Part shown: piece after piece, positions 1 to 9,049 of the stretch
Layout of the letters: the number at the start of each line of letters is the position of its first letter
How positions within the stretch are numbered: the first letter of the stretch is position 1
Source of the DNA: Lacunisphaera limnophila
GTDB lineage: Bacteria; Verrucomicrobiota; Verrucomicrobiia; Opitutales; Opitutaceae
Direction of reading: 5' to 3'
NCBI RefSeq assembly: GCF_001746835.1
Contig: NZ_CP016094.1
Coordinates: 1,984,001 to 2,048,000, forward strand
Length of the DNA: 64,000 nt
The notes under the pieces: model-generated
What the model saw: the letters and a program-made list of their open reading frames with translations, nothing else
Databases searched by the model: none
What the model was told of the DNA's origin: nothing
Made by a program: the position numbers and the translations under genes

Positions 1-1638
1 GCGGACCAGGAGGTCGGAGTCCTCGGAGCGGAGGCGCTCGAGGATGCCGGGGTGGACGTGGACGCGGAGGCTGTACTCCTTGCCGTCCTTGCGCGCCTGG
101 AGGCGGCGGGCGACGGAGCTGAGGCGGCGCTGGAGCTCGACGGACATCGTCGTGGCGCTCTTCACCGTGCCGCGGCCGTGGCAGTACGGGCAGGGCGTGT
201 ACAAGTTGGCGCTCAGGCTCTCCTGCTGGCGCTGGCGCGTCATCTGCATGATGCCGAGCTGCGAGATGGGGAGGATGTGCGTCTTCGCCTTATCCTCGGC
301 CATGAGCTCGACCATCTTGTCGTACACGGCGTTGCGGTGGCGCCGCTCCTTCATGTCGATGTAATCCATGATCACGAGGCCGCCGATGTTGCGGAGCCGG
401 ATCTGGCGCGCGATCTCGACCGCGGCCTCCATGTTGACCTGGAAGATGGTGTTCTTCTCGTCGCCCGAGCGGCTCTTGTGGGAGCCGGTGTTGACGTCAA
501 TGGAGATGAGGGCCTCGGTCTCGTCGATCACGATCTGGCCGCCGGAGGGCAGGGTGACCTTGCGCTGGAAGGTCTGCTCGATCTGGCGCTCGATGTTGTA
601 GCGCTCGAAGACCGGGATGCTGTCCTTGTAGTAGGCGATCTTGCCGCGGGAGCGGGAGGAGATCTGGGAGACGAACTCCTGGGTGCGCTTGAAGTCGCTC
701 TCGTCGTCGATCAGCACGCGGTCGATGTCCTCAGTAAGGAAGTCGCGGACGGTGCGCTCGACGATGTCGGGTTCCTGGTAGAGGTTGGACGGGGCGCGGT
801 CGTGCTCCATCTTGTACATGATGGTCTCCCACTTCTTGAGCAGGAGGTGCAGGTCGCGGACGAAGTAGCGGGACTTCTTGCCCTCGCCCGCGGTGCGGAC
901 GATGACGCCCATGCCCTCGGGGATGGTGAGCTCGTTGATGAGGGTCTTGAGGCGCTTGCGCTCCTGGGGATCCTCGATCTTGCGGGAAATGCCGCAGCCG
1001 TCGGAGAACGGGGTGAGGATGAGGTAGCGGCCGGGGAGAGAGAGGTTCGTCGTGGTGCGCGGGCCCTTGGTGCCGATGGGGCCCTTGGTGACCTGGATGA
1101 CGATCTCGGAGCCGGGGGGGTAGAGGCCGGGGATGTCCTTGACGGTGGGCTCGGCCTTGCGCTCGACGGCGCCCTTCTTCTTGTTCACGCGCACGACCTC
1201 GACGGAGGAGTCGGTGGCGGCGGGGAGCATGTCCCAGTAGTGGAGGAAGGCGTTCTTGGCGTAGCCGATGTCGACGAAGGCGGCCTTGAGGCCGGGGTCG
1301 AGGTTCTTGACGCGGCCCTTGTAGATGCCGCCGACCATGCGGTCGTCGGATTCGCGCTCGATCTCGAAGCGGTCGAGCTGGCCGTCAACGAGGAGCGCGA
1401 CGCGCTTCTCGAGGGGCTCGGAGTTGATGACGAGCTCGCGGAAGATGGCCTTTTCCTTGCGGAAAATGCCGAGGATCTTCTGAAGGATGGGCCGCTGGGC
1501 GGCGCGTTCCTTGGATTCGGCCTTCAGCTGGCCGGCCGTGAGGGGGTCGACTTGCTGGGCGCGGGGCGGTTGCGTGAGTTCCTCTTCACGTGAGGCGGCG
1601 TCCTGGGGGGCGCCGGAGGGGGCTGACTGATCGTTCAT
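1..1638 (-). CDS. rng: Ribonuclease E/G family endoribonuclease, C-terminus cut by window edge
   Basis: Single-strand-specific endoribonuclease for rRNA processing and mRNA decay. Read from the ATG at 1638, the frame is open for 546 codons to position 1, so the C-terminus lies outside the window. After a charged N-terminal extension of about 80 residues comes an S1-like RNA-binding region (GGIYKGRV ... [15 protein letters not shown]). The catalytic core shows both metal-binding aspartate motifs ([15 protein letters not shown] and [10 protein letters not shown]). The CPYCHGRG Zn-link motif follows near the window edge. The long scaffold tail of Proteobacterial RNase E cannot be judged here. 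It lies downstream of rodA on the same strand with a 107-base gap, an order common in cell-shape loci. Whether it is functionally an E- or G-type enzyme is not resolvable. Confidence 0.93.
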   Translation of the reverse strand, partial: MNDQSAPSGAPQDAASREEELTQPPRAQQVDPLTAGQLKAESKERAAQRPILQKILGIFRKEKAIFRELVINSEPLEKRVALLVDGQLDRFEIERESDDRMVGGIYKGRVKNLDPGLKAAFVDIGYAKNAFLHYWDMLPAATDSSVEVVRVNKKKGAVERKAEPTVKDIPGLYPPGSEIVIQVTKGPIGTKGPRTTTNLSLPGRYLILTPFSDGCGISRKIEDPQERKRLKTLINELTIPEGMGVIVRTAGEGKKSRYFVRDLHLLLKKWETIMYKMEHDRAPSNLYQEPDIVERTVRDFLTEDIDRVLIDDESDFKRTQEFVSQISSRSRGKIAYYKDSIPVFERYNIERQIEQTFQRKVTLPSGGQIVIDETEALISIDVNTGSHKSRSGDEKNTIFQVNMEAAVEIARQIRLRNIGGLVIMDYIDMKERRHRNAVYDKMVELMAEDKAKTHILPISQLGIMQMTRQRQQESLSANLYTPCPYCHGRGTVKSATTMSVELQRRLSSVARRLQARKDGKEYSLRVHVHPGILERLRSEDSDLLVR

Positions 1639-1745
1639 GGTGGGGGTGGTCCCTTTGGGTGTTGTCGGCAGGGCACCAGGTGCGGGCATGCGGCGCGCAG
1701 GAGATTCCGGCAGAGCGGTCAATATCGCGGGGTGGGCAGCACATG

Positions 1746-2972
1746 TCAGGTGTCCCTCCGGAAACGATAGACGCTTTGGACCAGTCCTTGCAGCAAGCAG
1801 CAGCTGAGCACGAAGGTGCCGCCGTAGCTGATAAATGGAAGCGGTATACCTTTCACCGGCACCAGCCCGATGGTCATGGCGATGTTCACGAACACGTGCA
1901 CGGCCAGGAGCGCCGTGACGCCCAGCGCCAGTAAGGCGCCGAAGCGGTCGCGGGCGAGGCCGGCGATCCGCAGTCCGTTCCACAACACCACGCCAAACAG
2001 ACCGACGACGGTGATGCTTCCCAAAAATCCTTTTTCCTCCGCGATGACGGAGAAAATGAAGTCGTTGTGCGCCACGGCGGGCGGCAGGTAGCCGAGCTTG
2101 GCCTGAGTGCCCTCGGTCCAGCCCTTGCCGATGAGGCCGCCGGAGCCGACGGAGATGAGCGACTGGCGGCTGTTCCAGCCGATGCCGGTCGGGTCGATCT
2201 TGTCGGGCAGGGCGAAGGCGAGGACCCGGTTGCGCTGGTAGTCCCGGAGGGGCAGCCACGAGTGGGACTCGTAGGCGCCGCGGTCGCGGAAGTAGTGCAA
2301 CTTGTTTTCGTCCATGTAATTGGCGTAGCGCCACACATCGAGCGCGACGATGCCGACCAGCAGGGCAAACACGCCCAAGGCCCCGGCAAAGAAACGCAGC
2401 GAGAGGTTGGAGACGAACAACATGGCAAAGACCATCGGAGCAATCACGAGAGCACTGCCGAGGTCGGGTTCCGCAATGATCAACAGCATGGGCAAACCCA
2501 CGGCAAGGGCCAATTTGATCAGCACCTGCAGGGAGTCGGCGACGGAGCCGAGTTTGGAGCCGGTGAGGAGGGCGGCGGTGATGAAAAGCACCGAAACCTT
2601 CGCAAATTCAGAGGGTTGGAAGGCCACGCCGATATCGATCCAGCGCCGGGCGCCCATGCCGTGGGTGGTGCCGATGCCGGGGATGAGGACGAGGACCAGC
2701 AGGACGATGCCGGCGAGGTAAACCCAGTGGGCGTAGCGGAGCCAGATCCGGTAATCCAGGAGGGAGGTCGCGAGGTAGAGGATGGACCCCAGGGCGAGGT
2801 AGAGGAGTTGTTGCCGCCACTGGGTGCCGTCGCGGGCGAACTGGGCGCTGTAGATGAAGAACACCCCGAACAGGCTGAGCAGGACGATGCAAACCGGGGT
2901 GATCCGGTCGAAACGCTCGCGGGTGGTGAGCTTGAAGAAGCTGGCCAGGTCGAGGTTGCGCAGGAATTTCAC
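1746..2972 (-). CDS. rodA: Rod-shape SEDS glycosyltransferase RodA
   Basis: Integral-membrane peptidoglycan polymerase of the SEDS family, acting with a class B penicillin-binding protein in side-wall elongation. The 408-residue product begins at a GTG (VKFLRNLDL). The first hydrophobic helix follows at once ([20 protein letters not shown]) and roughly ten helices alternate to the C-terminus. The SEDS signature region [20 protein letters not shown] and SVIAEEKGF are present, as is the terminal [12 protein letters not shown] block. The frame is open far upstream, but that extension runs through the next gene antisense to its real frame and is low quality, so the GTG start is preferred. No mreBCD or PBP2 gene is adjacent; the upstream neighbour is an O-antigen ligase-like gene on the same strand, 91 bases away. 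Confidence 0.93.
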   Translation of the reverse strand: MKFLRNLDLASFFKLTTRERFDRITPVCIVLLSLFGVFFIYSAQFARDGTQWRQQLLYLALGSILYLATSLLDYRIWLRYAHWVYLAGIVLLVLVLIPGIGTTHGMGARRWIDIGVAFQPSEFAKVSVLFITAALLTGSKLGSVADSLQVLIKLALAVGLPMLLIIAEPDLGSALVIAPMVFAMLFVSNLSLRFFAGALGVFALLVGIVALDVWRYANYMDENKLHYFRDRGAYESHSWLPLRDYQRNRVLAFALPDKIDPTGIGWNSRQSLISVGSGGLIGKGWTEGTQAKLGYLPPAVAHNDFIFSVIAEEKGFLGSITVVGLFGVVLWNGLRIAGLARDRFGALLALGVTALLAVHVFVNIAMTIGLVPVKGIPLPFISYGGTFVLSCCLLQGLVQSVYRFRRDT

Positions 2973-3063
2973 GGGTGAGGACGGCACTAAAAGGGCGGAA
3001 GCCGCCGGTAACAAGTAACAAGGATCAAGGGGCGGGAGATCAGAGGACAGATGGCGGAGAGGC

Positions 3064-4620
3064 TTAGGCAGTCGTGAGGGCCTCGACGGGTTCCTGCGTG
3101 GGGGTGGTGTCGAGGGACGCGGGGGCGGGTTCGGCGGGCGATGGCGCGGCGACGAGGCCGAGCATGATCCAGAAGGGCACCGCGCCCATCGGCCCCTCCA
3201 GCACGACGCCGAACGTGGCGCTGACGAGAATGATCCACAGGCCGCACCACAGGCCCCAGTCGAGGCTGGCGCCGTCGCGGCGCAGGGACCGCCAGGTGCG
3301 GACGAGCAGGAGGGCGCAGATGGACAGCCAGACGACCAGACCGGCCACGCCGAGGCGACCGAAGACCGTGAGGAAGACGTTGTGCGGGCTGCGGGCGGTG
3401 AATTCCTCGGCCGCGCTTTCCGGGTAATATTCCTGGAGGAAGCCGGCCGCCAGGTCGTGGCCGAAGCCGAGGCCGAAGACGGGTCCCTCGCTCCAGGTTT
3501 CCTGGAGCACATTCGTCCACCAGACCTTGCGGAAGCGGTTGTTGGCCCCCTTGAAGCTGCTCTCCTCGCTCTCGTAGCGCTTGGCGCCCTGCAGGTCGAC
3601 GAGCGAGAGCATGCGGTCCTTGGCGCCGGCCAGCTTGCCCTCGGCCCAGCGGTTGTTGCCCAGCGTGGCCAGCGCGAACAAGGCGAGGCACGCGGCCACG
3701 GCCAGGGCCGTGAGCCAGGCGGGCAACCACCAGCGTCCCGCGGCCAACAACAGGCCGGCTGCGACGAGGAGGCCGGCCAGCGAGGAACGGTTGTTGCTAT
3801 TGAGGACGGTCAGCACCAGCAGCGTGGCGACCACCCAGGCCAGCTGCCGCCAGCGACCGCGCGTGCCCAGGAACAGGGTGACGGCGGTGACCGCGATGAA
3901 GGTGTAGGCCAGGTCGCCCTTGAAGAAGATGACCGGCGACCCGTGCAACGTCAGCGTATCGTAGAACAGCGCCGGCAACGCGATGGAGAGCGAGAGGGTG
4001 ACGGGCAGCAGGAGCAGCCCCGCCACCAAGCAGCCGAGCAGCCAGGCGCGGGCCCGCGGGTCGCGGGCGATGTGCACGGTGAGGAAAAAGAACACCGCGT
4101 AGTAGACCAGGGCGAAGTCGCGGGCGGCGAGCATCCCGTAGCCGGGGAAATCGAGCACAAAGCGGGCGGTGCCCAGCACCAGCCAGGCGAAGAGCAGGCC
4201 GTGCAGAGTGTCGCGTTCGAACGGCAGCCGGCGGGTGAAGGCGCACACGATGAGCCGCCACGCCGTCGCGACCCCGAGAGCGATTTCCGCCGGGAGGAGC
4301 GGCAGGCCCGGCACGGGCATCAGTTGCGCGAAGCCGCGGTTGCCGACGAGGTAACCGAACAGCACGAACCCGAGCAGGATGATGTCGAATGACAGCTGCA
4401 GGACCCGCGACAGGATCGCGGCGACCGCGAGCACCGCGATCAACCCCGGCCAGAGGTAGTTACCCCCGGCCAGTTCGATGCCGGTCCACGCCGCCAGCGC
4501 GGCGGCGGCCAGCATGACGAGGGTTTGGCGTAACCGGGGATCCACCGCGACACCCAAGGCCGCCGCCTCCGGGTTGGCAACGCTGCAGGTGGCGCTTGCC
4601 GAGTTTCCCGGCCCCAACAT
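3064..4620 (-). CDS. O-antigen ligase / polymerase (Wzy_C) family membrane protein
   Basis: Predicted glycan polymerase or ligase of the inner membrane, 518 residues, with about 10-12 hydrophobic helices. The C-terminal half has the Wzy_C-type periplasmic loop: the stretch WWTNVLQETWSEGPVFGLGF, followed by RSPHNVFLTVFGRLGVAGL with its HN pair, is typical of O-antigen ligase-like proteins. The ATG at 4620 lies only nine bases from the divergent glycosyltransferase start, so a later TTG or GTG near 4545-4555 is also possible. It shares a strand with rodA but is placed with polysaccharide genes. Polymerase versus ligase cannot be told from sequence alone. Confidence 0.8.
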   Translation of the reverse strand: MLGPGNSASATCSVANPEAAALGVAVDPRLRQTLVMLAAAALAAWTGIELAGGNYLWPGLIAVLAVAAILSRVLQLSFDIILLGFVLFGYLVGNRGFAQLMPVPGLPLLPAEIALGVATAWRLIVCAFTRRLPFERDTLHGLLFAWLVLGTARFVLDFPGYGMLAARDFALVYYAVFFFLTVHIARDPRARAWLLGCLVAGLLLLPVTLSLSIALPALFYDTLTLHGSPVIFFKGDLAYTFIAVTAVTLFLGTRGRWRQLAWVVATLLVLTVLNSNNRSSLAGLLVAAGLLLAAGRWWLPAWLTALAVAACLALFALATLGNNRWAEGKLAGAKDRMLSLVDLQGAKRYESEESSFKGANNRFRKVWWTNVLQETWSEGPVFGLGFGHDLAAGFLQEYYPESAAEEFTARSPHNVFLTVFGRLGVAGLVVWLSICALLLVRTWRSLRRDGASLDWGLWCGLWIILVSATFGVVLEGPMGAVPFWIMLGLVAAPSPAEPAPASLDTTPTQEPVEALTTA

Positions 4621-4629
4621 TCTCGCGCC

Positions 4630-5616
4630 ATGCCCGTCGTATCGGTCCTGCTGCCCTACCATCGCGTGACGCCGTTCCTGCGGCCGGCCGTGGAGAGCAT
4701 CCTGGGGCAGACCCTGCGCGACCTTGAATTGATCTTGGTGGACAACGGCACAGGGGGCGGACGCGACGTGTTGGGTGAGGCCGGCCGGGATCCGCGGGTC
4801 CGGCTCATCGCCTTCGACACGAACCGGGGCGGGGCGGCGGCGCTCAATGCCGCCCGCGCGCAGGCCCGCGGTGAGTACTTCGCCCACATGGATTCCGACG
4901 ACATCGCCCTGCCCACCCGCCTGGAGCGGCAGGTGGCGGTGCTGCGGGCGGAGCCCGGCCTTGGCCTGCTCTCGACCCATGCCCTGGTCATCGACGAAGC
5001 CGGCGCGGTGACCGGGTCGCAGTTCACCCTGGCCTCGGAGCGCGAGGAGCGGATTTTCTCCGCCTACTCCCTGCCCATCACGAACCCGACGGTGATGGGC
5101 CCGCGGGCCGTCTTCGAGCGGTTCCCGATGCGCGGGGAGTTCCTGGTGTCCGCCGACTACGATTTCTTTGCCCGGGTGATCGAGTCACACCCCTGCCGCT
5201 GCCTGCCGGAGCCGTTGCTGCACTACCGGACGCATCCGGGGCAGGTGACCCTGAGCCGGAGAAACCTGATGATCCTCAACGCCTGCCTCATCCGCTTGCT
5301 CACTGCGCGCCGGCGGGCGGGCCGGCCCGAGGACTTCGGGGCATTGCTGGACGCGCATCGCGCGTGGCTCGCGGAGCCGCCGCCGGCGGCGATCTGTTAC
5401 GGGCACTTTGCCGGGCTGGCCCTCGCCGAGAGGTTCGACGTACTCGCGATCTTCCTCGCGCGGCGCCGGGTGGCGGCGGAGCGCCGTTGGTCGGTGCTCG
5501 GGGCGGCGACCGGGATGCTGTGCCGCGCCCTCGCCCGGCCGGCGGCCGACCGCGCACGACTGCTCCGGATGTTTTTCACCGGCCCGGTTCGGGCCCACGG
5601 CCTCCGGCCGCTCTGA
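4630..5616 (+). CDS. Family 2 glycosyltransferase
   Basis: GT-A fold, inverting sugar transferase (328 residues) of the polysaccharide cluster. The N-terminus is canonical (MPVVSVLLPYHR, then SILGQTLRDLELILVDNG). The metal/nucleotide-sugar aspartates appear as DSDD at residues 88-91, followed by LPTRLERQ. No membrane helix is obvious, so it is probably cytosolic or peripheral. The C-terminal third (about 215-328) is a helical extension also found in the next gene (LLTARRRAGRPE ... RRMFLTGPVRA-type ending). The downstream gene is a paralogue starting four bases after this stop, so the pair is a tandem duplication and probably co-translated. Acceptor and donor sugars are unknown. Confidence 0.88.
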   Translation: MPVVSVLLPYHRVTPFLRPAVESILGQTLRDLELILVDNGTGGGRDVLGEAGRDPRVRLIAFDTNRGGAAALNAARAQARGEYFAHMDSDDIALPTRLERQVAVLRAEPGLGLLSTHALVIDEAGAVTGSQFTLASEREERIFSAYSLPITNPTVMGPRAVFERFPMRGEFLVSADYDFFARVIESHPCRCLPEPLLHYRTHPGQVTLSRRNLMILNACLIRLLTARRRAGRPEDFGALLDAHRAWLAEPPPAAICYGHFAGLALAERFDVLAIFLARRRVAAERRWSVLGAATGMLCRALARPAADRARLLRMFFTGPVRAHGLRPL

Positions 5617-5620
5617 CGCC

Positions 5621-6598
5621 ATGCCCGCCGTTTCCGTCATCCTGGTTTTCCACCGCGACATCCGGCACCTGCGTCCGGCCATCGCGAGCATCCTGAACCA
5701 GACCCTGCGCGACTTGGAACTGCTGCTGGTGGACAACGGGTGCGGTCTGCCGGCGGAGTCGCTGGGCCCGCTCGCCGCGGATCCGCGCGTGCGCTGGGTG
5801 CGGCTGGCGCGGGACGACGGCATCGGCGTGGCGGCGAACGCCGGCGTGGCCGCGGCCCGGGGCGAATTCGTGGCCATCGCCGACTACGACGATCTCTCCC
5901 GGCCCAACCGCTTGGAACGGCAGCTCGCGGCGCTGCGGGCGGATCCCGGGCTGGATCTCGTCTCCGCCTTGGCCGACCGGATCGACGGGGACGACCGCCC
6001 GATTTCCGGCCGCTGTTTCACGCTGGCTCAGCCGGAAGGCTTCCGGGCCTACGCGCAATACGCGGCGCCGGTGATCCACCCGGTGGCGATGGGCCGGCGG
6101 GCTTTGTTTCAGGCGCTGCCGTTCCGACCCCCGTTCCGCTTCACCAGCGAGCTCGATTTCTACGCGCGAGCCGTCGAGTGCGCGCGTCTGGGAGTGCTGC
6201 CCGAGGTGCTGCTCGACTACCGTTGGTATCCGGCGCAGACGACGCAGCACTACCACGCGAACATCGAGCAGGCGCGCGCCATGATCAACCTGCTCACGGC
6301 GCGACGCCGGGCGGGCCGGCCGGAGCACCTGGCGGAGCTGGCCGCGATGGCGGACGGGTTGACCCCGGCGGAATTCTGCCGGCGCGTGGCCGCGTGCTGC
6401 CTCGTCGAGGGCTACCCCGTGCCGGCGGCCTACCTGGCGCGCCGGTCACTCGCCTTGCAGCGCACGCCGGCCGCCGCCGTGGCCGCGGCGGGCCTCGCGG
6501 TGCGGGCCTGGCGGGCGGCCCCGCCGGCGGAGCGGTCGCTCACCCGCCGGATGTTCCTGACCGGTCCGGTGCGGGCGCTGGGGCTGGTGCCGGCCTGA
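5621..6598 (+). CDS. Family 2 glycosyltransferase, tandem paralogue
   Basis: 325-residue GT2 enzyme, co-linear with its upstream neighbour over the whole length (MPAVSVILVFHR; ASILNQTLRDLELLLVDNG; C-terminal LLTARRRAGRPEHL and RRMFLTGPVRALGL). The usual DxDD metal site is ADYDD at residues 87-91, with Tyr in place of the Ser of the first copy. The start at 5621 follows the previous stop by four bases. Its last 59 bases overlap the 3' end of the flippase gene on the opposite strand, so both C-termini are encoded by the same DNA. Likely adds a different sugar from its sister in the same repeat unit; this is inference. Confidence 0.88.
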   Translation: MPAVSVILVFHRDIRHLRPAIASILNQTLRDLELLLVDNGCGLPAESLGPLAADPRVRWVRLARDDGIGVAANAGVAAARGEFVAIADYDDLSRPNRLERQLAALRADPGLDLVSALADRIDGDDRPISGRCFTLAQPEGFRAYAQYAAPVIHPVAMGRRALFQALPFRPPFRFTSELDFYARAVECARLGVLPEVLLDYRWYPAQTTQHYHANIEQARAMINLLTARRRAGRPEHLAELAAMADGLTPAEFCRRVAACCLVEGYPVPAAYLARRSLALQRTPAAAVAAAGLAVRAWRAAPPAERSLTRRMFLTGPVRALGLVPA

Positions 6599-7841
6599 AC
6601 AGCGCCTGACGGGCGAGGGTGCGGGTGAGCAGCCAGGTCACGACCGGCGCAAAGGTCATCCAGCCGGCGAGGACGCCCCGGCCGAGGACCGCTCCCAGTA
6701 CGCAGCCACCGACCAAGACAAAGGAGGTCGTCAGGTCGACGCGGGCGCAGGCCGATTCCCGCAGACCGGCGAGGAGCGTGGCGTGGTAAATTACGGCCGT
6801 GAAGATCGCGATGGTGAAGGCACCGCCGGGCACGATCCAAAAGAGGGCGGGGGCGTAGGCCGGATTGATCAGCGAGCCGACCAGCCAAGGGGCCGCGCCA
6901 TGCAGGCCGGCGAGCGCCGTGGCGGCCGCGAGCGCGTAGCCGAGAGCCAGCCGATCCGCCTGTCGCGCCAACGGCGCGCCCTCGCCCGCCGCGCGGTCGC
7001 CGCGGGCGTAGAGACCGGGCTGGGCGTACTGCATGATCACGGTGCCGAGCATGGAGGTGACCACGCCGGCGGCGCCGCCCATGAGAGTGAAATAACCGGC
7101 TTCCGTCTCGCCGTAGAACGACGCGATCAGCCAGCGGTTGACCGCCCCCGTGGTCCAACCGGCCGCGGCGAGGATGATGAACAACGGGCCCTCGTAGACG
7201 GCGGTGAGCCCGGGCGGGCCGGCGGGGACCGGGCCGGGCCGCTGCCACTCGGGACGGAGCATCCAGACGCCCGCCGCGGCGAGCACGAGCGCGTGCAGGG
7301 TGAAACCCGTCCACAGCAGGGCGAGGCTGCCCCCGAGGGCGGCGTAAAGCAGGGGCGGCCCGAACGAGCGGGTAAGGGAGCCCGCGACCGTCACGGCACA
7401 GTCACGCCAGTGCGCCTGCATGGCCTGCAGCGCGGCCTGCGCCATCTGGCCCAGCGAGAGCAGCGAGGCGGCGGCGAACAGCGCTCCGGCCATCACGAGC
7501 GTCTCGCCCACCGAGCCGCCGGGCATGAACCAGGAAGCCGCGGCGGTGAGTACCGCCAGCCACGGCAGGCGCCGGGCCCAGGCGGCGGTGACCTCGCGCG
7601 CGAGTTGCGGGCGCCGGGGGGATGCGGCCCAGTGCCGGCCGACGAACTTGGCGAGGCCCGCGTGCACGACCCAGGTCCCGATCGGCACGACGCTGAGAAA
7701 CAGTCCGTAGAGCCCGAGCGTGGCGGGCGGCAGCAGATGGGAGTTCACCCCGATGCTGGCGACGCCGCAGGCGAAGCCGATGCCCTGGGCCAGCAGGATG
7801 GGGACGAGACGGAGACGGGAACTGGGGGCCGGGCCGGGCAT
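6540..7841 (-). CDS. Polysaccharide flippase-like membrane protein (MOP/PST type)
   Basis: 433-residue protein with about 12 hydrophobic segments, matching the size and pattern of Wzx/RfbX-type exporters that flip lipid-linked oligosaccharide across the inner membrane. Visible family-like stretches include the first helix pair (LLAQGIGFACGVASIGVNSH, then LPPATLGLYGLFL) and the central LIASFYGETEAGYFTLMGG. The short C-terminal tail is an Ala-Pro repeat (PAPAPAPAP) that falls inside the overlap with the convergent glycosyltransferase gene. The start at 7841 gives a Met just before the first helix; an upstream in-frame ATG at 7886 would add a basic tail. Placement among glycosyltransferases supports the export role; family assignment is by pattern only. 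Confidence 0.75.
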   Translation of the reverse strand: MPGPAPSSRLRLVPILLAQGIGFACGVASIGVNSHLLPPATLGLYGLFLSVVPIGTWVVHAGLAKFVGRHWAASPRRPQLAREVTAAWARRLPWLAVLTAAASWFMPGGSVGETLVMAGALFAAASLLSLGQMAQAALQAMQAHWRDCAVTVAGSLTRSFGPPLLYAALGGSLALLWTGFTLHALVLAAAGVWMLRPEWQRPGPVPAGPPGLTAVYEGPLFIILAAAGWTTGAVNRWLIASFYGETEAGYFTLMGGAAGVVTSMLGTVIMQYAQPGLYARGDRAAGEGAPLARQADRLALGYALAAATALAGLHGAAPWLVGSLINPAYAPALFWIVPGGAFTIAIFTAVIYHATLLAGLRESACARVDLTTSFVLVGGCVLGAVLGRGVLAGWMTFAPVVTWLLTRTLARQALFRPAPAPAPAPDRSGTSGG

Positions 7842-7951
7842 CGGGCGTAGTGGACGGGATGTTCGCGAATAACGCGCGCGCTGCAAGCCGGGCTTCCCCG
7901 GGCCGGGTTTTGGGGCTTCCCCGGGGACGGGCGTTGCGCTTTGGTGTCGGC

Positions 7952-9049
7952 GTGACGCCCCCTGCGCCGTTGGAGATCCTGCATTACACCGGCTACGACG
8001 ATGACCGGGGCGGCATTGTCTCCGTGGTGCACGCGTTGGCGTCCGCCGGGAGGTTCGGGTGCGTGCTCGGCATGAATCCCGGGGCGGTGCAACGGCGGAT
8101 GCCGCCCCTGCGGGCCGAGTTTTTTCCCGCGCTGGCTGGCGAGCTGATCGGGCCGGGCAACGGCTGGCGGGCGCGGGTCACGGCCCGCGCGGTGCAAGCC
8201 TGGCTGAGGGCGGATCCCGCGCGGGTCTTTCACGGGCACTCGCGGGCGGGCCTGCTGGTGGCGTTGTGGCTCGACCAGATGGGAGAGCGGCGGGTGGTGG
8301 CGAGCGTGCATTGTTACGGCCGGCAGCGCTGGTTCTACCGCTGGGCGGCCCGGCGGCTGGGTGCGCGCCTGCGCTGGCTGAGCCCCGCCATGAAGGATTA
8401 TTACGGGGTGGGCGACGGAACCTGGGCCGGTTGCGTGCCCGGTTGTGCGGGACCGACCACCCCCGCGCCGCGGGTCGCGCGGGACGAGACCGCGCCCGTG
8501 CGCCTGGTCGGGATCGGCGCGTTGGTGCGGTGGAAAAACTGGCATCTCGTGACGGCGGCGCTGGCGTTGTTGCCGGCGCCGGTGCGAGCGCGCCTGCGCT
8601 TCACGCACATCGGCGCCGCGGACGGCACGGCGGATGCGGCGGCCTACGCGGCGCAACTGCGGCGGCGCAGTGAGGCGGCGGACCTGCAGGGGCTGGTGGA
8701 GTGGCGTGGCGAGCAGCCGTCGTCCGCCGGGGTCCTGGCCGAGGCGGATGTGGTGGTGGTGGCGTCCGACCACGAGCCGTTTTCGGTGGCCATGCTGGAG
8801 GCGCTCGGGGCCGAGGTGCCGGTGCTCGCCGCTGATTCGGGCGGGGCCCGCGACCTCATCCGGACCGGTGAAAACGGCTGGTTGTTCGCGAGCGGGGATG
8901 CGGCGGCCCTGGCCGGTTGCCTGAGGGCGCTGGTGGAGACCCCGGCCCTGCGGCAGGTGCACCCCCGGCCGGAGGATCTCCGCCGTTTCACCGCGCCGGT
9001 GGTGGCGGCGGAGTGGGAAAAAATCTATCGCGAGGTCAGCGGCGCATGA
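7952..9049 (+). CDS. Family 4/1 glycosyltransferase
   Basis: GT-B fold, probably retaining sugar transferase, 365 residues from a GTG start. The N-terminal acceptor domain begins LEILHYTGYDDDRGG with a glycine-rich loop. The C-terminal donor domain has VRLVGIGALVRWKNWHLVTAA, the helix-strand ADVVVVASDHEPFSVAMLEAL with the E-x7-E-like pattern (EPFSVAMLE), and PVLAADSGGARDLI. The frame also opens at an ATG at 7850, but that would leave eight bases to the divergent flippase start and adds 34 low-complexity residues, so the GTG is preferred. Its stop overlaps the ATG of the next GT4 (ATGA), implying translational coupling. Confidence 0.85.
   Translation: MTPPAPLEILHYTGYDDDRGGIVSVVHALASAGRFGCVLGMNPGAVQRRMPPLRAEFFPALAGELIGPGNGWRARVTARAVQAWLRADPARVFHGHSRAGLLVALWLDQMGERRVVASVHCYGRQRWFYRWAARRLGARLRWLSPAMKDYYGVGDGTWAGCVPGCAGPTTPAPRVARDETAPVRLVGIGALVRWKNWHLVTAALALLPAPVRARLRFTHIGAADGTADAAAYAAQLRRRSEAADLQGLVEWRGEQPSSAGVLAEADVVVVASDHEPFSVAMLEALGAEVPVLAADSGGARDLIRTGENGWLFASGDAAALAGCLRALVETPALRQVHPRPEDLRRFTAPVVAAEWEKIYREVSGA

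Noticed and set aside
52-1593. Long open frame on the + strand opposite RNase E/G
   Set aside because: Low-complexity Asp/Leu/Val/Ala-rich translation typical of the antisense of a GC-rich gene; the minus frame has full RNase E/G motifs.
7850-7951. Longer N-terminus (ATG at 7850) for the GT4 gene
   Set aside because: Would leave only eight bases to a divergent start and adds Arg/Ala/Gly filler before a normal GT4 beginning.
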